Below, in pieces: positions 31,732 to 39,744 of a stretch of 45,287 nt of DNA (position 1 is its first letter; every line of letters begins with the position of its first letter). This DNA comes from an uncultured Bacteroidota bacterium (lineage in GTDB: Bacteria; Bacteroidota; Bacteroidia; Flavobacteriales_F; PHOS-HE28): contig CADECG010000009.1 of the NCBI GenBank assembly GCA_902825795.1, positions 1 through 45,287 of the forward strand, in the 5' to 3' direction. The notes beneath the pieces are model-generated. The model searched no databases and had not been told where the DNA came from. It saw only the letters and a list, made by a program, of their open reading frames with translations. A program made the translations under genes and the position numbers.

Positions 31732-33642
31732 ATGAAACTGAGTGTGATCATCGTCAACTACAATGTGCGGGCCTACCTGGAACAATGCCTTCGCACCACG
31801 TTGCGGGCCTTGGAAGGCATCGATGGCGATGTGTTCGTGGTGGACAACCTCAGCACGGATGGCAGTGTGGAGATGGTACGCGAGAAGTTCCCCCAGGTGA
31901 AATTGATCGCCAATTCCGAGAACGTTGGCTTCAGTCGTGCGAACAACCAAGCGATCAAAGAGAGTGCGGCTGAGTACTTGGTACTGTTGAACCCTGACAC
32001 GGTTGTTGGAGAGGATGTGTTCCACAAGGTGTTGGCCTTCATGGATGCGCACACCAAGGCCGGTGGCTTGGGCGTGAAGATGATCGATGGCACCGGTGCC
32101 TTCCTGCCGGAGAGCAAACGCGGATTGCCTACACCGGCTGTAGCGTTCTACAAGATCATCGGTCTCACGCGGTTGTTCCCACGCAGCAAAGTCTTCGGCA
32201 GGTATCACTTGGGGCACTTGCCCGAGAACCAAGCGGCGCGCATCGAGATCCTCAGCGGCGCGTGCATGTTCCTACGCAAGGAAACACTGGACAAGGTGGG
32301 CTTGCTGGATGAAAGCTTCTTTATGTACGGAGAGGACATCGACCTCAGCTACCGGATCACACTGGGCGGCTACGAGAACTGGTACTTCCCGGACGCGCGC
32401 ATCATACACTACAAGGGCGAAAGCACGAAGAAGAGCAGCGTGAACTACGTATTCGTGTTCTACAACGCCATGGCCATCTTCGCGCAGAAGCACTTCACGC
32501 GGCGGCGCACGGACTTCTTCAGTTTGCTCATCAACGGCAGCATCTACCTGAGCGCAGCCGGGGCTATCGTGGTGCGCTTCCTCCGCCGCATGTTGCTGCC
32601 CATGTTGGACTTTGCTTTGACCTTGACACTGTCCTATTGGGTGTTCCTTACGCTCGTTGATGGCGATCTCGACCGATCGCGCGTGCTCATTGATATGGCC
32701 TTGGGAACGGCAGCGATGCAGGGTGTGCTCGCGCTCTTCGGCGCATATGATCGCCCTGTTCGGCTTTCGAATGTCGCCAAGGGCATGGGCGTGGTAATGG
32801 TTCTATTGGCGGCACTGTTGCTTCCTTACATCATCGATCCGTGGTGGCAACTGCCTATCGCGTGTGCGTGGCTCACCATGTGCTTTTGTTCGGTGCGGCT
32901 CGCACTCCACCTGCTTGGCTTGCGCGGCTACAGCCTCCGCGACCGCGAACGTCAGCGCATACTTGCCATCGGTTCGCCCGGGGAAACGAAGCATGCTTTG
33001 GCCCTCTTGTGGCAAACGCACTTCGGTTTGGGCCGGCAGGAACAAGTTGAAGCTTCCATGGCCGACCTGCCCGAGGCTGATAAGGAGCTGCGCCGCCGCA
33101 TACGCAAGCACGGTATCGACGAAGTGGTGTTCTGCGCCAAGGACCTGAAATGGGGCCGCATCATCGAACTGATGGAGCAGTTGCGCCGCACTGGAGCCAT
33201 GTTCAAGATCGCGCAGCCTGCTCGCGAATTCATTATCGGGCCCAGCAGTATCGAAAGCTTGCAGGACCTCAACATCCTCGAGGCTCACGCCGTCAGCAGC
33301 AGCGCGGCGCGGCGCCGAAAGCGCACAGTGGATGTGTTCATCTCTTTGGTACTACTGGCAACACTGTCGATCGCCATCTGGTTCGTGTACGCCAAAGGGA
33401 AATTTGTCCGCAACATTTTCCAAGTGATCCGTGGCAAGCGTTCGTGGGTGGGTTACCATCCGCAGGGGGGCATGTCGAAATTGCCCAGATTGGTCCAAGG
33501 GATCATCGACCCAGTGATCGTCCACCACCTTAAGGCGGACCCACTTGTCGTTCAACGGATCAACATCACCTACGCGAAGGACTATCGGCCTTGGCAGGAT
33601 GTGAAATTGGTGTGGAAAGGATTCGGGATGTTAGGGGGCTGA
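31732..33642 (+). CDS. GT2 glycosyltransferase fused to a degenerate polyprenyl phosphoglycosyltransferase-like module
   Basis: The 636-residue chain has two halves. Residues 1-285 are a GT2 transferase of the rhamnosyltransferase type (MKLSVIIVNYNVRAYLEQCL, VVDNLSTDGS, LLNPDTVV, GEDIDLSYRI). Residues about 265-420 hold several transmembrane helices, and about 405-500 a Rossmann-like domain (ILAIGSPGETKHALALL, then GIDEVVFCAKDL) like the CoA_binding_3 part of WbaP/WcaJ enzymes. The last 110 residues keep a membrane anchor (RKRTVDVFISLVLL), IRGKRSWVGYHP and the C-terminal PWQDVKLVWKGF. They have lost the catalytic core (the RxGxxG, KFRTM and DELPQ regions). The second half is thus probably a non-catalytic scaffold for a GT2 acting on lipid-linked sugars, for lipopolysaccharide or glycan assembly. 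Confidence 0.85.
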   Translation: MKLSVIIVNYNVRAYLEQCLRTTLRALEGIDGDVFVVDNLSTDGSVEMVREKFPQVKLIANSENVGFSRANNQAIKESAAEYLVLLNPDTVVGEDVFHKVLAFMDAHTKAGGLGVKMIDGTGAFLPESKRGLPTPAVAFYKIIGLTRLFPRSKVFGRYHLGHLPENQAARIEILSGACMFLRKETLDKVGLLDESFFMYGEDIDLSYRITLGGYENWYFPDARIIHYKGESTKKSSVNYVFVFYNAMAIFAQKHFTRRRTDFFSLLINGSIYLSAAGAIVVRFLRRMLLPMLDFALTLTLSYWVFLTLVDGDLDRSRVLIDMALGTAAMQGVLALFGAYDRPVRLSNVAKGMGVVMVLLAALLLPYIIDPWWQLPIACAWLTMCFCSVRLALHLLGLRGYSLRDRERQRILAIGSPGETKHALALLWQTHFGLGRQEQVEASMADLPEADKELRRRIRKHGIDEVVFCAKDLKWGRIIELMEQLRRTGAMFKIAQPAREFIIGPSSIESLQDLNILEAHAVSSSAARRRKRTVDVFISLVLLATLSIAIWFVYAKGKFVRNIFQVIRGKRSWVGYHPQGGMSKLPRLVQGIIDPVIVHHLKADPLVVQRINITYAKDYRPWQDVKLVWKGFGMLGG

Positions 33643-33743
33643 AGCGTACCGCTCCATTCTGCAATACGTCCGTGCGGGCATTTTGGAGCCGCGACATGCA
33701 TTGAACGGTACATGGTCTTATGAACACATGCCGGGGACGCTGA

Positions 33744-33751
33744 TACATTCG
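33744..33751 (+). promoter_or_regulatory. Candidate -7 box of the E2 gene (TACATTCG)
   Basis: TACATTCG, one mismatch from TAnnTTTG, ends 17 nt before ATG 33769 in the 126-bp gap after the glycosyltransferase gene. No other feature is evident in that gap. Confidence 0.4.
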
Positions 33752-33768
33752 CCCCGTAGAACCGACCC

Positions 33769-35082
33769 ATGTCGCACATCGAGATCCTGCTGCCCAAAAT
33801 GGGCGAGAGCGTGGCCGAAGCCACCATCATCAAGTGGTTGAAGAACGAGGGCGACGCCGTGAAAGCGGATGAGCCCATGGTGGAGATCGCCACGGACAAG
33901 GTGGATACCGAGGTGCCTGCGCCGCAGGATGGCATCTTGCTCAAAAAACTGGTGAATGACGGTGATGTAGTGAAAGTGGGTCAGCCCATCGCGCATGTTG
34001 GCACCGGGGCGGGAGCAAGCCCTGTGGCGAGCACTTCTGCTGTGGTGTCCAATGGATCCACGAAGCCAAGCACCCCATCGCCTGCTCCCGTTGCAGCAAA
34101 CGTTCTCGTAGGTGCACAGGTCGGCAAGTCAGGTCCAAGCGGCAAATTCTACAGCCCGCTCGTGCGCAACATCGCCCAAAGCGAAGGCATCAGCATGACC
34201 GAGCTTGAGGCCTTGAGCGGATCGGGCGAAGGCGGAAGAGTGACCAAAAAGGACATCCTCGATTATTTGCCGAACCGGTCCAACGTTGCCGTAACTCAAC
34301 GTCCTATCGCTCCGGTAGCCGCGCCAACGCCTGGCAAGCCCGAACCACAAGCACCAAAAGTGCTGCCTGCACAAGGTGACGAGTTGATCGAAATGGACCG
34401 TATGCGCAAGCTCATCGCTGATCATATGGTGATGAGCAAACGCACCAGCCCTCATGTGACCAGTTTCGTGGAGGCTGATGTCACCAACCTGGTGCTATGG
34501 CGCGATAGGGTGAAGAGCGCGTTCGAGAAACGCGAGGGGGAGAAACTCACCTTCACACCGCTCTTCATCATGGCTGTAGTGCAGGCCATCAAGGAAATGC
34601 CGATGATCAACATCCAAGTGGATTGCACCACGATCATCAAGAAGAAGGACATCAACATCGGTATGGCAGCAGCATTGCCCAGCGGTAACCTGATCGTCCC
34701 GGTGATCAAGCAAGCCGACCGCTTGAACCTTGTTGGGATCGCGAAGGCCGTCAACGATCTGGCCAGCCGCGCCCGCGAGGGCAGACTCACCCCGGACGAG
34801 ATCAGTGGAGGTACGTACACAATCACCAATGTGGGCACCTTCGGCAATGTGTTGGGTACGCCCATCATCAACCAACCACAGGTGGCCATTTTGGCAACCG
34901 GTGCCATCAAGAAGAAACCAGCGGTATTGGAGACGCCGACGGGCGATGTGATCGCGATACGCCATATGATGTTCCTCAGCCATAGCTATGACCACCGTGT
35001 TGTTGATGGTGCCCTAGGCGGACGCTTCGTGAGACGCGTTGCCGACCTGCTTGAACAATGGCCGTTGGACAAGGAAGTCTGA
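33769..35082 (+). CDS. Dihydrolipoamide acyltransferase, E2 component of a 2-oxoacid dehydrogenase
   Basis: This 437-residue E2 has one N-terminal lipoyl domain (residues 1-78; lipoylated Lys44 in EIATDKVDTEVPAP) and an Ala/Pro/Ser-rich linker. The E1/E3-binding domain follows (about 125-162; YSPLVRNIAQSEGISMTELEAL, then GEGGRVTKKDILDYL), then a second linker and the catalytic domain (about 205-437), with HRVVDG giving His409 and Asp413. E2 accepts the acyl group from E1-bound thiamine and transfers it to CoA. The fused E1 gene lies about 24 kb away at 7892; E3 is not in the window. The sequence fits the branched-chain or generic 2-oxoacid type better than 2-oxoglutarate-specific SucB, but substrate is not decided. 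Confidence 0.93.
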   Translation: MSHIEILLPKMGESVAEATIIKWLKNEGDAVKADEPMVEIATDKVDTEVPAPQDGILLKKLVNDGDVVKVGQPIAHVGTGAGASPVASTSAVVSNGSTKPSTPSPAPVAANVLVGAQVGKSGPSGKFYSPLVRNIAQSEGISMTELEALSGSGEGGRVTKKDILDYLPNRSNVAVTQRPIAPVAAPTPGKPEPQAPKVLPAQGDELIEMDRMRKLIADHMVMSKRTSPHVTSFVEADVTNLVLWRDRVKSAFEKREGEKLTFTPLFIMAVVQAIKEMPMINIQVDCTTIIKKKDINIGMAAALPSGNLIVPVIKQADRLNLVGIAKAVNDLASRAREGRLTPDEISGGTYTITNVGTFGNVLGTPIINQPQVAILATGAIKKKPAVLETPTGDVIAIRHMMFLSHSYDHRVVDGALGGRFVRRVADLLEQWPLDKEV

Positions 35083-35164
35083 TCCCGGACCCCGCAAAGG
35101 GACTTTTCTACATTTAGCCGCCCTTCCAGTTCTTCAATTGCTCCCCCGGCACGAACGATCCAAC

Positions 35165-37333
35165 ATGATGAAATACGGTTACGCTTCGCTCCTATCCCTG
35201 TCGCTTCTTCTTCCGTCTGCCCCGATCGCGGCACAAGGGGACAACACTTCCTTCAATTGGAAGTTCGAAGAGGGTACCAAATTGATGGAAGAAAAATTCT
35301 TCAATCAAGCTGCTGACATCTGGAAGGAACTGGTTGAACAGAACCCCGAAAACGCCAACTTGAACTGGAAGCTCGGGTACAGCTACAGCAACAGTTACAA
35401 CCAGAAGGACAAGGCGCTGCCCTATTTGGAGAAGGCCGCGGAACTGCGAAAAACAGACTACGGTTCATTCAACATCGCAGGCTACGACGCCTTCGACCCG
35501 AAGGAAACGAACTGTCCGCCCGAAGTGGATTACTGGTTGGGACGGGCTTACCACTTGGACGGCAAGTTCGACAAGGCCGATGCGCAGTACATCAAGTTCC
35601 GCGATAGCGTGGACCCCAAACACGAACTGCGCCCAAGTGCAGTGCGCGGCCTTGAGCAGACCGCCAGTGCGCGTTTGTTGATGAAAGACCCTAAGCCCTA
35701 TACCGTCAGCAACATTGGGGCGGTGATCAACAACGACCATCCGGACTTCAGCCCGGTGGTGAGCGTGGACGGTAATGCCATGTTCTACACCAGTCGTCGT
35801 ATCCGCCCGGACAGCAGCAACTTGGACATCATTGATGAAGTTGCCGGCCTTCCGTACGAGGCCATTTTCGTCAGTTACAAAGACCGGGCTGGTGCGTGGC
35901 AAACACCTGAACTCCTGAACATCAACACGCTCGGCCACTTGGCAACGATCAACGTGAGCGCCGATGGTCAAACGCTTCTGGTGTACCGCGATGATGGCGG
36001 CGATGGGAACATCTACGAAAGCAAACTCGTGGGTGAATTGTGGAGCGACCCGGTGCTCGTTGGCAGCGACGTGAATACTAAGGCGTGGGAAACACATGCC
36101 GCCCTGACGGCCGACGGGAACACCATGTACTTCGTGAGCGACCGTAAAGGCGGAAGCGGCGGTCGCGACATCTATCGAGTAACGCGTTTGCCCAATGGGG
36201 AGTGGAGCAAGGCCCAGAACATTGGCGGGCCGGTGAACACGCTTTACGACGACGACGCACCGTTCATCCACCCGAACGGGCGCGATCTCTACTTCGCCAG
36301 CAAAGGCCACAACAGCATGGGGGGCTTCGATATCTTCAAGGCCGAGCTGAAGGACGATGGTACTTGGAGCGCACCGGAGAACATCGGCTATCCCTTGAAC
36401 ACCGTTGATGATGATGTGTTCTTCGTGACCACCGCCGACGGCCGTCGTGGGTACTTCAGCAGTGACAAGATGGGGGGCTATGGCGAGAAAGACATCTACT
36501 TCGTTGATCTCCCGGCTGAGATGGAATCGGAGGGTCTTACCGTATTGAAAGGCTTCATCGTTCCGCCTCCCGGCCAATCGCTTCCACCCAGCACCGTATT
36601 GTACGTGACCGACAAGGCCACGGGTGAAGTGAAGACCTACAAGCCACGCTTGCGCGATGGTGTGTACGTAGTGATCCTGCCTCCATGCAAGGAGTACAAC
36701 CTCGACTACCGCGTGGATGACAAGACCATCCACACCGAAGATGTGTTCGTGGAGTGCGAGAGCGCCTATCAAGAGATCAATAAGGAGATCTACCTCAGCC
36801 CCGTTTCACTTACCGATCCCGCAAGCGTGGTGGATCTGCCTCCGGGTGCGCCGCCCGGAAAACGTGAAAAGGGAGAGGTGGTACCGCTGCCCCCCGGTGG
36901 CGACAAAACAGACGCCACGAAGCAGGCCGAAGGCAAGCAACACGTTACGCCTGATGCCAGCTACGCCGGCGAGTTCGTGAAGTACTACGCATACAACGTC
37001 AAGGACATTGAGCAAAGCGAAGCAGACTGGGTGAAGTACATCGATGCGGTCGTGGCTGCCATTGATAAAACCGGAAAGGCGAGCGTAGTGATCGAGGCCA
37101 GTGCCTCCAAAGTGCCCACCAAGACCTTCGGCACCAACGAGAACCTGAGCCGCCAGCGGATGGAAGATGCGCGCAAGCGTTTGATCGAAGCGATCACGGC
37201 CAAGGGCAAGAACCCGGACTTGGTCTTCATTGAGGCCATCAACAACAAAGTGCAAGGCCCCAAGTACTTGGGCGATTACCAGAACACCGAGAAATACGGC
37301 AAGTTCCAGTACGTGAAGCTCAAAGTGCGTTGA
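35165..37333 (+). CDS. PorE-like envelope protein: TPR, PD40 propeller, regulatory-like domain, OmpA-like C-terminus
   Basis: ATG 35165 (or 35168) begins a signal peptide (MMKYGYASLLSLSLLLPSAPIAAQG) and gives 722 residues; the open frame from 35039 overlaps the E2 gene. Domains in order: TPR-like helices (30-200; EEGTKLMEEKFFNQAADIWKELVEQ), a PD40/WD40-like propeller (225-460; SDRKGGSGGRDIYRV, FASKGHNSMGGFDIFKAEL and YFSSDKMGGYGEKDIYFV as repeated blades), a carboxypeptidase-regulatory-like domain (475-565) and an OmpA_C-like domain (610-722; the NENLSRQRMEDARKRLIEAI stretch is the degenerate equivalent of N-x2-LS-x2-RA). This is the layout of PorE, which links the T9SS trans-envelope machinery to peptidoglycan. 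Paralogues are common, so PorE itself is not certain. A strong hairpin terminator follows. Confidence 0.82.
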   Translation: MMKYGYASLLSLSLLLPSAPIAAQGDNTSFNWKFEEGTKLMEEKFFNQAADIWKELVEQNPENANLNWKLGYSYSNSYNQKDKALPYLEKAAELRKTDYGSFNIAGYDAFDPKETNCPPEVDYWLGRAYHLDGKFDKADAQYIKFRDSVDPKHELRPSAVRGLEQTASARLLMKDPKPYTVSNIGAVINNDHPDFSPVVSVDGNAMFYTSRRIRPDSSNLDIIDEVAGLPYEAIFVSYKDRAGAWQTPELLNINTLGHLATINVSADGQTLLVYRDDGGDGNIYESKLVGELWSDPVLVGSDVNTKAWETHAALTADGNTMYFVSDRKGGSGGRDIYRVTRLPNGEWSKAQNIGGPVNTLYDDDAPFIHPNGRDLYFASKGHNSMGGFDIFKAELKDDGTWSAPENIGYPLNTVDDDVFFVTTADGRRGYFSSDKMGGYGEKDIYFVDLPAEMESEGLTVLKGFIVPPPGQSLPPSTVLYVTDKATGEVKTYKPRLRDGVYVVILPPCKEYNLDYRVDDKTIHTEDVFVECESAYQEINKEIYLSPVSLTDPASVVDLPPGAPPGKREKGEVVPLPPGGDKTDATKQAEGKQHVTPDASYAGEFVKYYAYNVKDIEQSEADWVKYIDAVVAAIDKTGKASVVIEASASKVPTKTFGTNENLSRQRMEDARKRLIEAITAKGKNPDLVFIEAINNKVQGPKYLGDYQNTEKYGKFQYVKLKVR

Positions 37334-37377
37334 TCATCGAGCCACGCCCCGGCTCTGCCGGATCGTGAAGAACTTGA

Positions 37378-37411
37378 GCGCCCTCCGACCTGTCGGGGGG
37401 CGCTTTCGTTT
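37378..37411 (+). terminator. Intrinsic terminator after the PorE-like gene
   Basis: GCGCCCTCCGAC (37378-37389) pairs with GTCGGGGGGCGC (37392-37403) with one G-U pair and loop CT, followed by TTTCGTTT. It lies 45 bp after the stop. Confidence 0.8.
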
Positions 37412-37443
37412 CCACCTTAGCGCAACATCCCGAAGCCCTCATC

Positions 37444-38211
37444 ATGTCCCTCTCCCTATCCCGACCGCTTGCGTTCTTCGATCTCGAAACGACCGGACTG
37501 CGCATTGGCAAGGACCGGATCGTTCAGATCGGGATCGTGCGCTTGATGCCTGATGGCACCCGCGAAACATGGGAGAGCCTCGTTGATCCCGAGATGGCCA
37601 TCCCCCCCGATGCCACCAAAGTCCATGGTATCCGTGACGAGGACGTGGTGGGGGCACCCAAACTGGAGGACATTGCCGCGAGCGTGATCCACAAGCTGAG
37701 CAACTGCGACCTGAGCGGTTTCAACTGTATTCGGTTCGACGTGCCGTTCCTGACCGAAGAGCTGCTCCGCGTGGATCATCACTGGAACACCGCTGATGCA
37801 CGTATTGTGGATGTCGCTCGCGTGTATCACCGCATGGAACCGAGGGACCTGACCGCTGCTGTGCGCTTCTATCTCGATCAAGACCACAGCGGTGCGCACA
37901 ACGCCTTGGCCGATGTGGAAGCCACCGCCGATGTCCTCCTCGCCCAGTTGAAGAAGTACGATGCACTCAAAGGGGATGTGGATTTTCTGGGCGAACTGAG
38001 CGGCGATCTCAACCGCCCGCCCGATCCCGCCGGAAAACTGCGATACGATGACAAGCGACGTGTGATCGTGCCGTTCGGCAAGCATGCGGGCAAATCCATT
38101 GAGGAGTTAGTGCACACCGATCCAGGTTACCTGAAATGGATGTTGGGCAATGATTTCCCGCCGGGCACGTTGGCCGTGATCCGCGGTATCATCGAACGCG
38201 TGCAAGCCTGA
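37444..38211 (+). CDS. 3'-5' exonuclease (DnaQ/ExoX-type, DEDDh)
   Basis: The 255-residue protein has the DEDDh exonuclease core: Exo I with Asp13 and Glu15 in FFDLETTG, Exo II in LSGFNCIRFDVPFL and Exo III in SGAHNALADVEATADVLL, containing the His and final Asp. A C-terminal module (residues 200-255; VIVPFGKHAGKSIEELVHTDPGYLKWMLG) matches the ExoX C-terminal domain. Such proteins degrade single-stranded 3' ends in repair or as proofreading-like enzymes. The ATG at 37444 immediately precedes the catalytic strand. It is followed after 6 bp by the FAH-family gene and leads the unit that also contains kdsA, suggesting co-transcription without an obvious functional link. Confidence 0.9.
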   Translation: MSLSLSRPLAFFDLETTGLRIGKDRIVQIGIVRLMPDGTRETWESLVDPEMAIPPDATKVHGIRDEDVVGAPKLEDIAASVIHKLSNCDLSGFNCIRFDVPFLTEELLRVDHHWNTADARIVDVARVYHRMEPRDLTAAVRFYLDQDHSGAHNALADVEATADVLLAQLKKYDALKGDVDFLGELSGDLNRPPDPAGKLRYDDKRRVIVPFGKHAGKSIEELVHTDPGYLKWMLGNDFPPGTLAVIRGIIERVQA

Positions 38212-38217
38212 TCGACC

Positions 38218-38838
38218 ATGAAAGTCATTTGTATAGGCCGCAACTACGCCGATCACGCCAAAGAACTCGGCAACGCTGTTCCCGATGAACCGGTGTTCTT
38301 CCTGAAACCGGAAACCGCTGTTGTCTATCCAGGCAAGCCAGTGAAGCTGCCCACCAATCTTGGCGAGATCCACCATGAACTGGAGGTGGTAGTCGCCATC
38401 GACGGCTATGGGAAGGACATTCCCGCGAACATGGCCCTCGGTTTTGTAGGCTGGTACACACTCGGGCTCGACCTTACCGCCCGCACGGTACAGAACGAAT
38501 TGAAGGCAAAAGGACTTCCATGGGAGAAAGCCAAAGCCTTCGATGGCAGTGCCGTGATCGGCGATGTGGCCCTTCCGCTGGCTGCCGGCATGGATCTGCG
38601 CTCCAGCAGCATTGAGCTGCGCCGTAACGGAACCGTGGTGCAGGAGGGCCGCACCCGCGACATGATCTTCCCTGTAGCGGAACTGATCGCGTACGTATCG
38701 AAGTATATGACCTTGGAACCCGGGGACCTGATCTATACCGGCACCCCATCCGGCGTGGGACCGATGGAACCGGGTGACATCTTCGAGGGGTACATGGACG
38801 GAAAACGATTGCTCAATTCGGCCGTGGCGAAAGGGTAA
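38218..38838 (+). CDS. Fumarylacetoacetate hydrolase family protein (acylpyruvase-like)
   Basis: The 206-residue protein is a short, single-domain FAH family member like YcgM and FAHD1. Visible family motifs are MKVICIGRNYADHAKELGN at the N-terminus, FFLKPETAV, the metal-binding glutamates in EIHHELEVVVAI, GLDLTARTVQNELK, KAFDGSAVIG and GDLIYTGTPSGVGPMEPGD. Proteins of this type hydrolyse acylpyruvates or decarboxylate oxaloacetate in the presence of Mg2+ or Mn2+; the exact substrate cannot be read from sequence. It lies 6 bp after the exonuclease and 12 bp before kdsA, so co-transcription is likely, though kdsA also has its own promoter-like box. Confidence 0.9.
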   Translation: MKVICIGRNYADHAKELGNAVPDEPVFFLKPETAVVYPGKPVKLPTNLGEIHHELEVVVAIDGYGKDIPANMALGFVGWYTLGLDLTARTVQNELKAKGLPWEKAKAFDGSAVIGDVALPLAAGMDLRSSSIELRRNGTVVQEGRTRDMIFPVAELIAYVSKYMTLEPGDLIYTGTPSGVGPMEPGDIFEGYMDGKRLLNSAVAKG

Positions 38839-38843
38839 GTTTG
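38836..38843 (+). promoter_or_regulatory. Candidate -7 box of kdsA (TAAGTTTG)
   Basis: TAAGTTTG matches TAnnTTTG exactly and ends 7 nt before ATG 38851, overlapping the stop codon of the FAH gene. If used, the kdsA transcript would be nearly leaderless. Confidence 0.45.
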
Positions 38844-38850
38844 CGCCCTT

Positions 38851-39696
38851 ATGACCAAGATCGTCAACGTCGGTAACATCGCTTGTGGCAGCGAGAAGTT
38901 ATTCCTCATCAGCGGCCCATGCGTGATCGAGGATGAAAGTGTGATGCTCCGCACGGCCGAAACGCTCAAACGCGTGAGCGAAAAGCTGGACCTGCCCGCT
39001 ATCTACAAGAGCAGCTTCACCAAGGACAACCGCAGCAGCGTTGACTTCTACATGGGGCCAGGCCTTGATGAGGGGTTGAAGGTGCTCGCGCGCATCAAAA
39101 AGGATTTCGGGTTCCCGATCCTCACGGACATCCACTACCCCAGCCAAGCCAAACCCACGGCCGAGGTGTGTGACGTGATCCAGATCCCCGCCTACTTGTG
39201 CATGCAAACCACTTTAATGGTGGAAGCGGCCAAGACCGGTGCGGTGATCAACATCAAGCACGGCCAGTTCCTCGCGCCGGACAACATGATCAAGCCCGCG
39301 CAGAAGTGCGAAAGCGCTGGTAACAGCAAGATCATCCTCACCGAACGGGGGTACACCTTCGGGTACAACGACATGGTAGTTGACCCTAGGGCGTTCTACC
39401 ACCTGCGCAAAACGGGCTACCCCGTCGTCTTCGACATTACGCACAGCATCCGCAAGTATGGTATCCCCAGTGCCGACCCCCGTGGGGGCAACCGCGAGGT
39501 GATGCCCACGATAGCGCGCGCCGGTGTGGCCGCGGGTGTGGATGGCGTCTTCATCGAAATACATCCCGATCCGGCTTGCGCGAAATGCGATGCTGCAAGC
39601 CAGTTGGACATGAACAAATTGGAGGAATTCATGAAGCCGCTGTTGGAACTGCACGCGGTGGAAGTCAAGCACAGAAAGCAACCCGTACTTGCATAG
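38851..39696 (+). CDS. kdsA: 3-deoxy-8-phosphooctulonate (Kdo-8-P) synthase
   Basis: KdsA condenses phosphoenolpyruvate with arabinose 5-phosphate to Kdo-8-phosphate, an early step toward lipopolysaccharide Kdo. The 281-residue chain shows the PEP/aldose-phosphate signatures: FLISGPCVIEDE, YKSSFTKDNRSS, PILTDIHYPSQ, IQIPAYLCMQTTLM, INIKHGQFLAPDNM, FDITHSIRKYG and PRGGNREVMPTIARAG. The GPC motif supplies the metal-binding cysteine of the metal-dependent class, unlike the E. coli enzyme, which has Asn there. The gene is followed by the transaldolase-like/CBS fusion and a kdsC-like phosphatase, so the operon covers Kdo synthesis except for the canonical KdsD isomerase gene, which is not seen. 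A TAAGTTTG box overlaps the upstream stop. Confidence 0.96.
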   Translation: MTKIVNVGNIACGSEKLFLISGPCVIEDESVMLRTAETLKRVSEKLDLPAIYKSSFTKDNRSSVDFYMGPGLDEGLKVLARIKKDFGFPILTDIHYPSQAKPTAEVCDVIQIPAYLCMQTTLMVEAAKTGAVINIKHGQFLAPDNMIKPAQKCESAGNSKIILTERGYTFGYNDMVVDPRAFYHLRKTGYPVVFDITHSIRKYGIPSADPRGGNREVMPTIARAGVAAGVDGVFIEIHPDPACAKCDAASQLDMNKLEEFMKPLLELHAVEVKHRKQPVLA

Positions 39697-39744
39697 CGAA
39701 TAGGCGTTCCTGCCCTATCCCGTTATTGCGATCAATCACAACAC

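Noticed and set aside
36120..36510. DNA-level tandem repeat in the PorE-like gene
   Set aside because: The similarity comes from repeated propeller blades (GG-RDIY-type) in protein; the nucleotide sequence is diverged and is not a mobile or CRISPR-like repeat.
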